In this document: one piece after another, positions 27,517-35,745 of the stretch | How the letters are laid out: every line of letters starts with the position of its first letter | How positions within the stretch are numbered: position 1 is the first letter of the stretch | From: Encephalitozoon hellem ATCC 50504 | Taxonomy: Eukaryota; Microsporidia; Unikaryonidae | DNA length: 64,000 nucleotides | Assembly: GCF_000277815.2 (NCBI RefSeq) | Contig: NC_018479.1 | Span: 1 to 64,000 of the forward strand | Direction: 5' to 3' | Notes under the pieces: generated by a model | Database searches by the model: none | What the model was told of the DNA's origin: nothing | Seen by the model: only the letters and a program-made list of their open reading frames with translations | Program-made: the position numbers and the translations under genes

Positions 27517-27891
27517 TTATGTGTACTTCTTTATTGCCTCAGCAATGTTTTCAGGAAAGTTTCTTTTGTCCTGGAAATCAAATCCAGGTGGAAGCCTAAA
27601 ACCCAATGGCTCTTCTGGAAGAGCAAGGCCTAGGTAAAAATCTCCTGGCGGAAGAGAAAAATAAGAGTCCTGTTGTTTTTCTAAATGCTGATGCTCGATT
27701 CTTTTATCCTCAGCTTTTATATCTCTCAGAATAGATGCCATTTCAGCAGCCACTTCTGGTTTCTCGAACACCTCCATGTAATAGGCTTTTCTCATCAGCT
27801 TGTGCTTTGCACCTTGGAAGTGTGTTCTTCTACTTCTCAGTTTATCGTTCAAAAGTGTTTTATTGCAGAATTCGCAAAAATACTTTGGCAT
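27517..27891 (-). CDS. SNRPC: U1 snRNP protein C (U1-C)
   Basis: A U1-type zinc finger at the very N-terminus, MPKYFCEFCNKTLLND...RRTHFQGAKHK, with Cys6, Cys9, His24, His30 in the spacing of U1-C, then KAYYMEVFE. U1-C stabilises U1 snRNA pairing with 5' splice sites. 124 aa. The C-terminal part is not Pro/Met-rich as in animal U1-C but contains YFSLPPGDFYLGLALPEEPLGFRLPPGFD. An alternative is a ZMAT5/U11-U12 20K type finger protein, which is less likely in this lineage. Confidence 0.75.
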   Translation of the reverse strand: MPKYFCEFCNKTLLNDKLRSRRTHFQGAKHKLMRKAYYMEVFEKPEVAAEMASILRDIKAEDKRIEHQHLEKQQDSYFSLPPGDFYLGLALPEEPLGFRLPPGFDFQDKRNFPENIAEAIKKYT

Positions 27892-27975
27892 ATGAGAAGA
27901 TGGGAGGTCTTTGATGATACTTTGTCAAGGGCGCCTTAGGGGTGTGTATTCAATGGGGAATGAAGGGGCAGTCAG

Positions 27976-28057
27976 GACTTCGTAGCAAAGTGGTTAACGC
28001 GGTAGATTGCTAATCTATTTCCCTCTGGGAGCGCGAGTTCGAATCTCGCCGAAGTCG
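27976..28057 (+). tRNA. tRNA-Ser (anticodon GCT)
   Basis: An 82-nt class II tRNA. Acceptor GACTTCG/CGAAGTC with discriminator G; anticodon stem TAGA/TCTA with loop TTGCTAA, anticodon GCT (AGC/AGT codons). A long variable arm (CCCTCTGGGAG) identifies serine. T arm GCGAG-TTCGAAT-CTCGC. No intron. Confidence 0.95.
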
Positions 28058-28193
28058 TGTTTTTGCGGCAATGTATACCGAGTATGCTCATCAAGTAGTC
28101 CAACAAACAAAACCCCTTGTTATATTCCTCATGAGAAACAACATCCGGGAATTACCAAGAAGCACTTCTTCTCATTCGTTGTCTGTGCACACT

Positions 28194-29336
28194 ATGGAGG
28201 GGGTTAACAGAGGTAGGGGTGAGATGTATGGGTTGAAAAATCTGGCTGTAATAATTGCGTTTTTGAGTGTGGGAAGATTCATAATAGACAACAACAGAGA
28301 ATTTGGGCTTCTTATGTCATTGCCTCTCCAAACACTTTCCATAACGGAATGCTCTTGCTTCCTCCTGACGGTCTTAATGAGCTTTGTTCGATCGCTCCTT
28401 GGATTCTATATAGAAGTGAGAAGGCTTGGGGTTCCATGCATATACTTGAACTTAGGTGCCTTTGAGGCATTCATTGTGTACTTGAATCTAAACTATATAA
28501 ACCACATCTATTCTTCAGGATGGTCCATGATACTCAATGTTGTTTATACGGCTAAGCTAATTTCGTTTCATTTGGCTATAAGGGAGCTCAGGAAGGACAA
28601 GAAAGTCAATATAACAAGGGGATTGAAGATCAGGCACTTTCTGTACTTTCTGGTTGTTCCCACTCTTTGTTTTCAATTGGACTTTCCCATGAGAGCTAAA
28701 AGAAGCATTAAAGGCATTTTCTTGAAGGCCATCCAGCTTCTGATGGGCTTTCTTCTCTTTGTTCTTGTCATGGATCAGTATGCAATACCTAGTATATATC
28801 GAATTGTTGATTTCGAGGACATCACTGTTGTGATTGAAAACATAATCAACTTTTCGATAAGTACCATAATTCTATTTCTGATATTTTTCTACACTGTTTT
28901 TTATTGTTTTCTGGACGCCGTTGCAGATATAACATTATTCTATGACTCGTGTTTCTATCAAGAGTGGTGGAATGCATCTTCTGCAAGGGAGTTCTGGGCC
29001 CTATGGAACAGACCTGTGTATCTGTGGTTCAAAAGACATATATACGCTCCACTGGTCATTAGGGGAATGCCCAAAGAGAGGGCTGGCGTGATTGTATTCA
29101 CGATATCTGGGCTGATCCATGAATACGTTGCATCCATCTCGATAAAAAAGGTCACGGGATGGTTTTTTATAACAATGCTTCTCCAGGTTCCTCTTATTCA
29201 TGTCACAGAGTCATTTAGAAAGCGATTTCCTGGTCTGGGAAACTTCTTTTTCTGGGGTGCTTTTTGTGTCATCGGCCAGCCTTCTGTACTGCTTCTGTAC
29301 TACAGATCTTTGTACTTGAAAGAGTGTCATGCATAG
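28194..29336 (+). CDS. DGAT1: DGAT1/ACAT-type O-acyltransferase (MBOAT family)
   Basis: An ER membrane enzyme that transfers an acyl group from acyl-CoA to diacylglycerol (or a sterol). 380 aa with about eight or nine hydrophobic segments. Diagnostic motifs: FLVVPTLCFQLDFP (the APTLCY..NFP block of DGAT1/ACAT), the FYQEWWN motif (residues 254-260), HEY with the catalytic His about residue 309, and a late IGQPSVLLLYY. The match to DGAT1 is closer than to ACAT, so triacylglycerol synthesis is most likely. Starts at 28071, 28131, 28194 and 28224 are all ATG in frame; 28224 follows a GGGG. The tRNA-Ser gene ends just before. Confidence 0.85.
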   Translation: MEGVNRGRGEMYGLKNLAVIIAFLSVGRFIIDNNREFGLLMSLPLQTLSITECSCFLLTVLMSFVRSLLGFYIEVRRLGVPCIYLNLGAFEAFIVYLNLNYINHIYSSGWSMILNVVYTAKLISFHLAIRELRKDKKVNITRGLKIRHFLYFLVVPTLCFQLDFPMRAKRSIKGIFLKAIQLLMGFLLFVLVMDQYAIPSIYRIVDFEDITVVIENIINFSISTIILFLIFFYTVFYCFLDAVADITLFYDSCFYQEWWNASSAREFWALWNRPVYLWFKRHIYAPLVIRGMPKERAGVIVFTISGLIHEYVASISIKKVTGWFFITMLLQVPLIHVTESFRKRFPGLGNFFFWGAFCVIGQPSVLLLYYRSLYLKECHA

Positions 29337-29660
29337 AAATATGAGGTATAAATACTTTGACTTGAATTATCATAGTATCTACTCTGAAGATACCGGACTT
29401 ATAAAAAATAATAAATAAATTGGCCTAAGTATGAAAGAAACGATATGGAGAAAAGTAGCATTTTTATGCGATATAATAGATATTGCGTCGATAAGGAACC
29501 GTGAGCGTGATGATGAAGACTTATGGTTCCGGGCAACATTTCCAGAGGAAAGGAATCCATCCTTGATATTGTCTATCCTCTTGCTTATAGTAAGATATTT
29601 CATTTTGCTCCCGATAAAAATAACGCTTCTAATTCTCTGCATCACGGCTTTTCTAATGGT
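29258..29660 (+). repeat. Copy A of a diverged ~400-bp tandem duplication
   Basis: This stretch covers the last ~26 codons of the DGAT1 gene, the intergenic DNA, and the first ~75 codons of the 107-codon ORF. It aligns with copy B (29682-30075): both have a ...KEC.A-stop with GCATAGAAAYATGA after it, both have TATAAAAAATAA...TAAAT.GGCCTAA just before an MKE start, and both then encode an RK..FL.D.ID...S N-terminus and a VRYF/IRYF transmembrane block. Boundaries are approximate, judged by eye. Confidence 0.7.
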
Positions 29661-29754
29661 AGCAGCATTTCTTGTTTGTTTTGCTTTTTTTATCATAATC
29701 CAATTTTTTGTATTTCTTCTGGGCTACAAGGCCTTAAAAGAATGTAGTGCATAG
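29431..29754 (+). CDS. Chimeric small membrane protein (GPAT N-terminus joined to DGAT1 C-terminus)
   Basis: 107 aa. Residues 1-75 are a paralogue of the first 75 residues of the GPAT gene that follows: MKE.I.RK..FL.D.IDI.S, a FLP/TFP motif, then a transmembrane helix around a shared YF.L.PI motif. The last ~25 residues resemble the DGAT1 C-terminus (AF..I.Q..V.LL.Y...LKEC.A). It therefore looks like the junction product of a tandem duplication spanning the DGAT1-GPAT boundary. There are no acyltransferase catalytic motifs (no NHTSF or FPEGT). The frame is intact despite considerable divergence, suggesting that it may be expressed as a two-helix membrane peptide. Expression is not shown by sequence. 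Confidence 0.6.
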   Translation: MKETIWRKVAFLCDIIDIASIRNRERDDEDLWFRATFPEERNPSLILSILLLIVRYFILLPIKITLLILCITAFLMVAAFLVCFAFFIIIQFFVFLLGYKALKECSA

Positions 29755-30075
29755 AAACATGAATTAACATTATGGTGTTTATTTTGGAGGTAATCAGATC
29801 TATAAAAAATAAATAAATGGGCCTAAAAATGAAGGAAGTGATATCGAGAAAAAGAACATTTTTACACGATGCAATAGACATGGTGTCTATGGGCAGTCAC
29901 ACGCTTGAAAACGACGACTTTACAAGATGCTTTCTGCCCGCGTCTCCAATAGAAATGGATTCAAGCGGGATATTCTACACATTCTCCTTTGTAATAAGAT
30001 ATTTTGTTCTGTTTCCGATAAGAATGATACTCCTTGCTCTGTGCATGGCAATTTTCCTACTGATGATACTCAGAG
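29682..30075 (+). repeat. Copy B of a diverged ~400-bp tandem duplication
   Basis: It covers the C-terminal coding end of the chimeric ORF, the intergenic DNA, and the 5' part of the GPAT gene. See copy A at 29258-29660. Spacing between the stop and next start differs by about 20 bp between copies (indels in the intergenic part). Confidence 0.7.
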
Positions 30076-31184
30076 CAACACTTACCAAGAAGAATAAACA
30101 TCTAGAAGATGCATTAATGTTTGGGGCCAAATCTCTGATGCTTGTGATGAATGCAAGAATAAACCATATGGGAGAAAAGAAGAGGCGTAGAGAGCCGCAT
30201 GTATATGTTTCAAACCATACATCATTTGTGGACTTCTTTCTTCTCAGCAGCTATAAGTTTCCTCATGCCTGCGTTTCTGAAAGGCATGGCGGGCTGTTTG
30301 GGCTTTTGTTCAAATCGATTTTGATAAGGAACGGGTCTATTGCGTTCAAAAGGAGTGAGAAGGTTGATAGACAGCTTGTCGTAGAAAAGGTCAAAGAACA
30401 TGTGCGTTCCGGTGGAGCACCTATGCTAATTTTTCCAGAGGGGACATGTGTAAATAACAAGTTTTCTGTACTTTTTCAGAAGGGAGCTTTTGAGCTTGGA
30501 GTGACGATATGCCCAGTAGCCATAAGGTTTAGAAGAAGGTTGTTTGACCCCTACTGGAATAGAAGATGCCACGGGTTTGCCATGCATATATTCTATCTCA
30601 TGACTAGGTGGAGACTTGAAGCGGAGGTTGTGTGGATGAAGCCTGTAAGCATAATGAAGGATGAATCTCCTACTCAGTTTTCTCATAGAGTCAAAACCAT
30701 GATATCTAAGGAAGCCGGGCTGAGGAATACGCTATGGAATGGATTCCTCAAGAGTAGTCCGGCCATCAAAGATAGAGAGATATTGAGAGAGTCTTATTTA
30801 ATAACTTATGAAAGGGTTGCGTCAAACATGCTGGACAGAATCAACGCTCTTGACATGGAGCAAAACAGATTCTACTTATGCGATAGCAGCATTGACTTCT
30901 CATCGTCAAGAGCCCATTTCTACTTCGAATCCATGATACCCTACAAGAAATTCCAGAATGAAGTTTTGAAGGAGTATTTAAGGCTCAAGGAGCTTCCCCA
31001 AGAAGAGCTAAAGTTCTTGCTGGCCAACCACAAAAGCAAGGAGGAATCCCTCGGTAATTCTGAAAGGGGAGCATTCTGCAACTGCAAGCCTAGGAAAGGC
31101 CAAAAGATAAATTCCTTAAGAAAGCAGAGGAACCCGCTTATGTCTTGTAAGTATGAAAGTTATGCAAGTCATGGCCTTGGCTGA
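29829..31184 (+). CDS. GPAT3/4-like glycerol-3-phosphate or lysophosphatidate acyltransferase
   Basis: 451 aa of the PlsC/LPLAT family. Two transmembrane segments lie around residues 45-80; catalytic block I SNHTSFVDFF (HxxxxD) is near 130-140, block II with IRNGSIAFKRSE, block III FPEGTCVN, and block IV VTICPVAIRF. The tandem hydrophobic N-terminus plus FPEGTC resembles animal and yeast GPAT3/4/Gpt. A hydrophilic C-terminal extension of about 100 residues ends in a Lys/Arg-rich tail. An ATG four codons upstream exists (29817), but the duplicate copy has TTG there, so MKE at 29829 is preferred. With DGAT1 next door, this pair covers the first and last acylations of triacylglycerol synthesis. 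Confidence 0.83.
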   Translation: MKEVISRKRTFLHDAIDMVSMGSHTLENDDFTRCFLPASPIEMDSSGIFYTFSFVIRYFVLFPIRMILLALCMAIFLLMILRATLTKKNKHLEDALMFGAKSLMLVMNARINHMGEKKRRREPHVYVSNHTSFVDFFLLSSYKFPHACVSERHGGLFGLLFKSILIRNGSIAFKRSEKVDRQLVVEKVKEHVRSGGAPMLIFPEGTCVNNKFSVLFQKGAFELGVTICPVAIRFRRRLFDPYWNRRCHGFAMHIFYLMTRWRLEAEVVWMKPVSIMKDESPTQFSHRVKTMISKEAGLRNTLWNGFLKSSPAIKDREILRESYLITYERVASNMLDRINALDMEQNRFYLCDSSIDFSSSRAHFYFESMIPYKKFQNEVLKEYLRLKELPQEELKFLLANHKSKEESLGNSERGAFCNCKPRKGQKINSLRKQRNPLMSCKYESYASHGLG

Positions 31185-31231
31185 GCATTTACTCTATGTC
31201 ACAATAAAATAAGTTGATGATTATCTTGCGG

Positions 31232-32725
31232 TTATCCAGAGACAAAACTTGTCACTTTACGTCTTACAGAGCCGAGTTTGCATTGGCCAACCTTATCTGC
31301 AAATCTAAGAGAGCATATAGTTTCATTGAGGTGCTCTGCATCTGGTGAAATGTTGACAAGCATGATGGTCCTGGAGTTTCCAGATAAAAAGTTTTGCAGG
31401 AGATGTGTAAGCTTTGAGTTTCTAAAAGGAATGTGACTGTCCTTTCTGAGAATGGAATTGAAGACATCTCCCAAGGCCGATAGACTTTTGTTTATGCTTT
31501 GTGTCTCCTTTAGTCTAATTCCCTCAGCCTTGGAGACACTTAATCTTTCTGACCCTGCTAGGTCTACAAGAACCATAGAACCTTCCTTCTGCTGCTTCAA
31601 TGCTTCGTTATTCATTTTTATCTTTAGGATATAAACAGCATGACTTCTGCTTGACTTCTCATTGCAGTTTGTGCTTCCAACTCTCTTCCTCCTTGCCCCA
31701 GTTTGAAACAATCTAATGGCATCCAACACATTATGGATGGGCATACTGGTACAGCTCATGCTTATGCTTGCATCCTTATGGACAATTGTGACTTTTTTCA
31801 TATCTTCAGAAAACAGATCCACTATGTCTTCATTATATATCTCTACATAGCTGCACGTGATGTCCAAGGACCAGCCGCCTCCTTTCAATTCTTCGATAGC
31901 ACTGTATATGTCTTTTAGTGCCCGAATAATTAGTCCCGGATCCCTATCAAAACCCTCCATAGTATATGTCTTCCCACTTCCGGTTTGTCCATATGCGAAT
32001 ACACATACACTATACCCTTCTAACACAGACCGAAGAGTTGTTTCTATCTCCCTATATATACAGCTTTGAGTTGCATTCGGACCAAACACCTTATCAAATG
32101 AAAACTCATGCTCTTTGTTGTCTGCACTGATTCTTAGATCCCCGTCTGTAATTTCCATCCTTGATCCGAGCTGGCTTGGTGTTTTGGGTCTTATTCGGCA
32201 AATTATCTGGATGGAGCCTTTGAGAACCATTATTTCATTTCTAAGCCTCAATATGGTTTCTTTGTGTTCCAAGCACTCCTTCTCAATTTCCTCTAGTTTG
32301 CTAGTTCTCTCCTCGTACTTGTTTAGATGGAATTGCATCTCAGAATTGATCTTTTGGAGATGCCCGTTCGTAGACACAGCCTTAGAGAGCTCCTCACTTA
32401 GTCTCTGTATTTCATTGTTTTTTTCTTGCAATATAACATTGAAATCATCCATGCATGGTTGTCCTGCATTATCGTCTCCGCTTGAGGCTTGGTTCAGCTT
32501 TGTTATTACGGATTCCAACTCCTCTATTCTTCCAAGAAGCTCGGACTCTCTGTTTTTTGTAGATCTAATGCATCCATTGTACCCACAGGTCCCAGGAGTG
32601 CATATCTCCAGCAGGACAGAATCTTTCCTGATTCTGTTTGATGGCTCCTTGTTAATGTTTTCCTTGATCTCACTGAGCACCTCTTTTATTTCGTCTATTC
32701 TATGCTGGACTCCAGGCCTCACCAT
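31232..32725 (-). CDS. Kinesin-14 (C-terminal motor, Kar3/Ncd type)
   Basis: 497 aa. The N-terminal half carries heptad-rich coiled coil (about 60-165) and the motor lies at the C-terminus, the arrangement of minus-end-directed kinesin-14. The neck-motor junction ...VLKGSIQIICRIRP resembles the LRGNIRVFCRVRP of this class. Motor motifs: P-loop GQTGSGKTYTMEG (246-258), SSRSH (about 352), DLAGSERL (about 381), and LTHLLQNFLSGNSRTIMLVNISP. It probably works on the intranuclear spindle or in karyokinesis. The ATG is at 32723-32725. Confidence 0.88.
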   Translation of the reverse strand: MVRPGVQHRIDEIKEVLSEIKENINKEPSNRIRKDSVLLEICTPGTCGYNGCIRSTKNRESELLGRIEELESVITKLNQASSGDDNAGQPCMDDFNVILQEKNNEIQRLSEELSKAVSTNGHLQKINSEMQFHLNKYEERTSKLEEIEKECLEHKETILRLRNEIMVLKGSIQIICRIRPKTPSQLGSRMEITDGDLRISADNKEHEFSFDKVFGPNATQSCIYREIETTLRSVLEGYSVCVFAYGQTGSGKTYTMEGFDRDPGLIIRALKDIYSAIEELKGGGWSLDITCSYVEIYNEDIVDLFSEDMKKVTIVHKDASISMSCTSMPIHNVLDAIRLFQTGARRKRVGSTNCNEKSSRSHAVYILKIKMNNEALKQQKEGSMVLVDLAGSERLSVSKAEGIRLKETQSINKSLSALGDVFNSILRKDSHIPFRNSKLTHLLQNFLSGNSRTIMLVNISPDAEHLNETICSLRFADKVGQCKLGSVRRKVTSFVSG

Positions 32726-32959
32726 TCAAAGGGCACAAAGGCATATGCATTAAGTTTGTCCTCACGGGACTGTTATGTATCCTAACATATTTCAGGCTGT
32801 ATAAGGCTATTTTCATAGGCTGCCATGATTTTGACGTCTTACAGCCCAGTAGTCTGCTTGAAACAATATACTTCAAGCGTAGCCTGCCCAATGGCGTATG
32901 GCCTTGCCCAACAGTTTCTATTTCTTTAGAATCATATATCGTTCTTTTTTGGCCCTAGG

Positions 32960-33616
32960 ATGAAGTGCTCTGCATGCCAAGTAGAAGTGGATGGAAACAT
33001 CAGAGACCACTACGCCTCTGAAGTGCACAAAATAAATGTCAAGAGACAGATCTACAACGCACCACCAATAACAATCGAAGAAATCAATGCAGACCAGCCG
33101 AGCGACGATGTGTCTTTGGAGATTAATGGTCTTGATGCCGGAGAAAGAAGTTCCAAAAGAAGGTCTAAAAAAAGAAGCTCTTCCAAGCGGGAGACCTCCA
33201 TTCCGGAATCAGTGTGCTTGTTCTGTGACTTCCCAGAAAGTGCAGTTCATTATAAGAGTCATGGGCTGTCCGACGAGGAAATTGCGTATATCAACAGCAG
33301 GGTCTGCTATGTATGTTATGAAGCCTTCAGCGACTATGGCTGCCTCCGGAGACATATTTCTTCTGGGAAACATAGAAATGTAGTGACTGATGGGGTGAAT
33401 CTCATACTGGAAAATGGAAAAGTCATTCAGGGAAGAGCTCGCGCTAAGCCTAGGGAGGAAGAGCCCATACAGAGATCTGAAGGGGCAAGCAGGATTGTCC
33501 TAATGAAGAATCCAATAAAGGAGGACAAGAAAGCCATTATGAGAAGCAAGAACCAGCTAAAGATTTCACTTTCAATGAATTACCAACCACGATATAGGCC
33601 AGACTGGATGCAATGA
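32960..33616 (+). CDS. REI1: Rei1/ZNF622-like pre-60S maturation zinc-finger protein
   Basis: Rei1 helps release and recycle Arx1 and shuttling factors from cytoplasmic pre-60S particles and probes the exit tunnel. 218 aa: finger 1 MKCSACQVEVDGNIRDHYASEVHKINVKRQI..APPI (matches the C..C......HY.S..H..N.KR...PP.. motif), a basic Ser/Lys linker, a CLFCDFPESAVHY finger, a third finger VCYVCYEAFSDYGCLRRHISSGKH, and a NGKVIQGR block found near the C-terminus of Rei1. It is less than two-thirds the yeast length. GGCCCTAGG precedes the ATG. Confidence 0.78.
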   Translation: MKCSACQVEVDGNIRDHYASEVHKINVKRQIYNAPPITIEEINADQPSDDVSLEINGLDAGERSSKRRSKKRSSSKRETSIPESVCLFCDFPESAVHYKSHGLSDEEIAYINSRVCYVCYEAFSDYGCLRRHISSGKHRNVVTDGVNLILENGKVIQGRARAKPREEEPIQRSEGASRIVLMKNPIKEDKKAIMRSKNQLKISLSMNYQPRYRPDWMQ

Positions 33617-33711
33617 TATCATGAGGAGAGTGTTTTGGATGACAAGTTATTGTGCTATTATCAATTGTGTTTCAAATATTATTTAAAAATGTTTGTGACC
33701 TTAGCCCACAA

Positions 33712-34545
33712 ATGGTGAGCTATTCAACAATAAGGGTGGGAAAGAAGTATTCACCCTCATTTAAGGTATATGTAGCACAGAATGGAAAGATTGTTTCTCC
33801 ATTCCACGACATTCCCCTATACATGTCGGAGAACAAGGATGTTGTGTCTGTGGTCAATGAGATTCCAAGGTTCGAAAATGGGAAGTTTGAAATCAATAAG
33901 GAGGAGAGATTTAATCCAATAAAGCAGGATTCTAAGAACGGATGGCCAAGGTTTGTAAAGAATGTCTTTCCTATGAAGGGATACTTGTGGAATTACGGCG
34001 CCTTGCCACAAACATGGGAGAATCCTCATGAAGTTGACAAGCATGTTGGGGCAAAAGGCGACAATGATCCCCTGGATGTGATTGAGATAGGAACGAAGAG
34101 AAAAGATATTGGAGAGGTCTACCAGGCAAAGGTTCTTGGAAGCATTGCATTGGTTGATGAAGATGAATGCGATTGGAAGATAGTAGTTATTGATGTCAAT
34201 GACGAGAAGGCTAAAGAGATTAATGACATCGAGGATGTTCGGAAGGTCTATGGCGGGTTACTTGAACAGACAATCACTTGGTTTGAAAACTATAAGGTTC
34301 CCGATGGAAAACCCAAAAACAGTTTTGCTCTGGATGGAAAGTACATGAATAAGGAGTTCACCGTAAATATTATCAAAAGTGCCTACGAAAATTGGTGTGG
34401 GATGGTGAATTCCAAAGGCAATGATTCCATTTGCAAGGAAAACTCTACTCTGATCGACAAGATTGATCCCCCAGCCATTTCTCATGAAGAGCTGTCTGAC
34501 GAAGAGGCTCCTGAGTATATTAATCAATTTGAGTTCATTAAATGA
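33712..34545 (+). CDS. IPP1: Inorganic pyrophosphatase
   Basis: It hydrolyses PPi to 2 Pi, pulling biosynthetic reactions forward. 277 aa, soluble family I. Active-site segments: FHDIPLY, EIPRFENGKFEINKEE, GYLWNYGALPQTWE, and the signature DNDPLDVIEIG with its three metal-binding Asp residues; then KVLGSIALVDEDECDWKIVVID. Length is close to yeast Ipp1 (287 aa). The ATG at 33712 follows AGCCCACAA; an upstream in-frame start at 33652 adds a hydrophobic stretch without family similarity. Confidence 0.96.
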   Translation: MVSYSTIRVGKKYSPSFKVYVAQNGKIVSPFHDIPLYMSENKDVVSVVNEIPRFENGKFEINKEERFNPIKQDSKNGWPRFVKNVFPMKGYLWNYGALPQTWENPHEVDKHVGAKGDNDPLDVIEIGTKRKDIGEVYQAKVLGSIALVDEDECDWKIVVIDVNDEKAKEINDIEDVRKVYGGLLEQTITWFENYKVPDGKPKNSFALDGKYMNKEFTVNIIKSAYENWCGMVNSKGNDSICKENSTLIDKIDPPAISHEELSDEEAPEYINQFEFIK

Positions 34546-34603
34546 CGAACTAATTTCATCATACTTTTTTTTCCTCAAAAGATCGAAATCATCAGCGCCC
34601 TTA

Positions 34604-34849
34604 ATGGCAGGTCCAGAAAGATTGAGGCTTTTAGATACTTTGGCTGATGAGATAATTTCAAAGACCAACATCAGGTGTACAAAAGGCGCAAAGGAGATTC
34701 TATCAATGGCTGCTGCAGTTTCTGCATCATTTCTGTCTGCATGCACTGATAAATTTACAGATGAGGGAGCGGATGGCGAGGCTGTGATTAAAAAAGTATT
34801 GATGTCCCTTGGAATTCCAATAAACTTTGATGGCTATTTATGTTGCTAA
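34604..34849 (+). CDS. Small histone-fold protein (Dpb4/POLE3-like?)
   Basis: 81 aa from the CCCTTA-preceded ATG. Pattern of a minimal histone fold: a first helix LDTLADEIISKT, a loop NIRCTKGAKEI, a long middle helix LSMAAAVSASFLSACTDKFTDEG, and a third helix DGEAVIKKVLMSLGI. It resembles POLE3/Dpb4 or a CENP-S/X/TAF small subunit. No partner is evident. The earlier frame from 34463 overlaps the 3' end of IPP1 and looks non-coding. Specific identity is uncertain. Confidence 0.55.
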   Translation: MAGPERLRLLDTLADEIISKTNIRCTKGAKEILSMAAAVSASFLSACTDKFTDEGADGEAVIKKVLMSLGIPINFDGYLCC

Positions 34850-34904
34850 AGTCCTAGGCGGGAGTACTAAAAGATATTTAATTCTACGAAACACTTACTC
34901 TGGT

Positions 34905-35516
34905 CTATCCATAGCGGCAGCAGCTCATGCATGAGAAGAGGCTACATGGCCCAGACTCAGAGACTGCTTGCTTTGTATCCCATATGTGCTTTGCAGCCTC
35001 TAAGAATACAAGATTCACATTTTCTCTGGTACGTGAGGAGCATTCAAAAAATCTGGTTGCACTGATGTTGTCTGCAATCTTCTTTCCTTCATCCTCTGTG
35101 ACCATCGAAGATTTATCAATGGTCGGGTCATCCATATCTCTCATGTCCTTTTTTAATCCAACGAGAAAGAACTGTGATGTGGGACAATAGTTCTTTATCT
35201 CCATTAGCCATTTTCTCGAAATGTTCGGGATCTTCTTCTTATTCTCTATGGTGTAGCACAGCAAAACAAGATCCGTTTCTTTGTATGAAAGAGGCCTAAT
35301 TGTGTCGTAATCTTCCTGCCCTGCTGTATCCCATAAGGCCAAAGAAACATATTTGTCATCAGCAATCTTTACTTCTTTAACAAAATTATCAACAACAGTT
35401 GGGATATATGTTTCGGGGAATTGGTTTCTTCTAAACACTTCAAGTAGACACGTTTTCCCGCATGCCCCATCTCCTACAACAACAACTTTTCCAGACTTAT
35501 GTGTTTTGCTGTTCAT
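34905..35516 (-). CDS. RHO1: Rho-family small GTPase
   Basis: 203 aa. P-loop GDGACGKT (15-22), effector loop YIPTVVDNF, DTAGQEDYDTIRPLSY (63-78) and LKKDMRD (121-127), all of Rho/Rac type; a short Rho insert region DDPTIDKSSMVTEDEGKKIAD is present. It should control actin and cell-wall/polarity events at the plasma membrane; Sec5 and cofilin in this window are candidate pathway members. The C-terminus is odd: CSLFSCMSCCRYG, four cysteines clustered but no classical CaaX box, since the last four residues are CRYG. Confidence 0.9.
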   Translation of the reverse strand: MNSKTHKSGKVVVVGDGACGKTCLLEVFRRNQFPETYIPTVVDNFVKEVKIADDKYVSLALWDTAGQEDYDTIRPLSYKETDLVLLCYTIENKKKIPNISRKWLMEIKNYCPTSQFFLVGLKKDMRDMDDPTIDKSSMVTEDEGKKIADNISATRFFECSSRTRENVNLVFLEAAKHIWDTKQAVSESGPCSLFSCMSCCRYG

Positions 35517-35745
35517 TATTTGGCTTCTTGCTTCCTTCTTTTTTTTTATACGAAGCTTAAAGGAGATACCAATTCGTTAAGCCTTCATTTTTTTTCTACC
35601 TATATTACTGGTAGTCTGATGACATGTAATTGGTTTGCCTTTTTTGAGTAATGGGGTTAGAAACCACATTATTTCAGCCGCCATGATAGGGGTGGTGTTC
35701 AACCTTCAAAGACTCCTGGAGCAAACAAGCCTCCTGCATTTAGTC

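Noticed and set aside
32726..32959. 234-bp gap before the REI1-like gene as a possible structured RNA gene.
   Set aside because: It is less AT-rich than other gaps, but I could not find SRP RNA, RNase P RNA or snRNA core motifs by eye.
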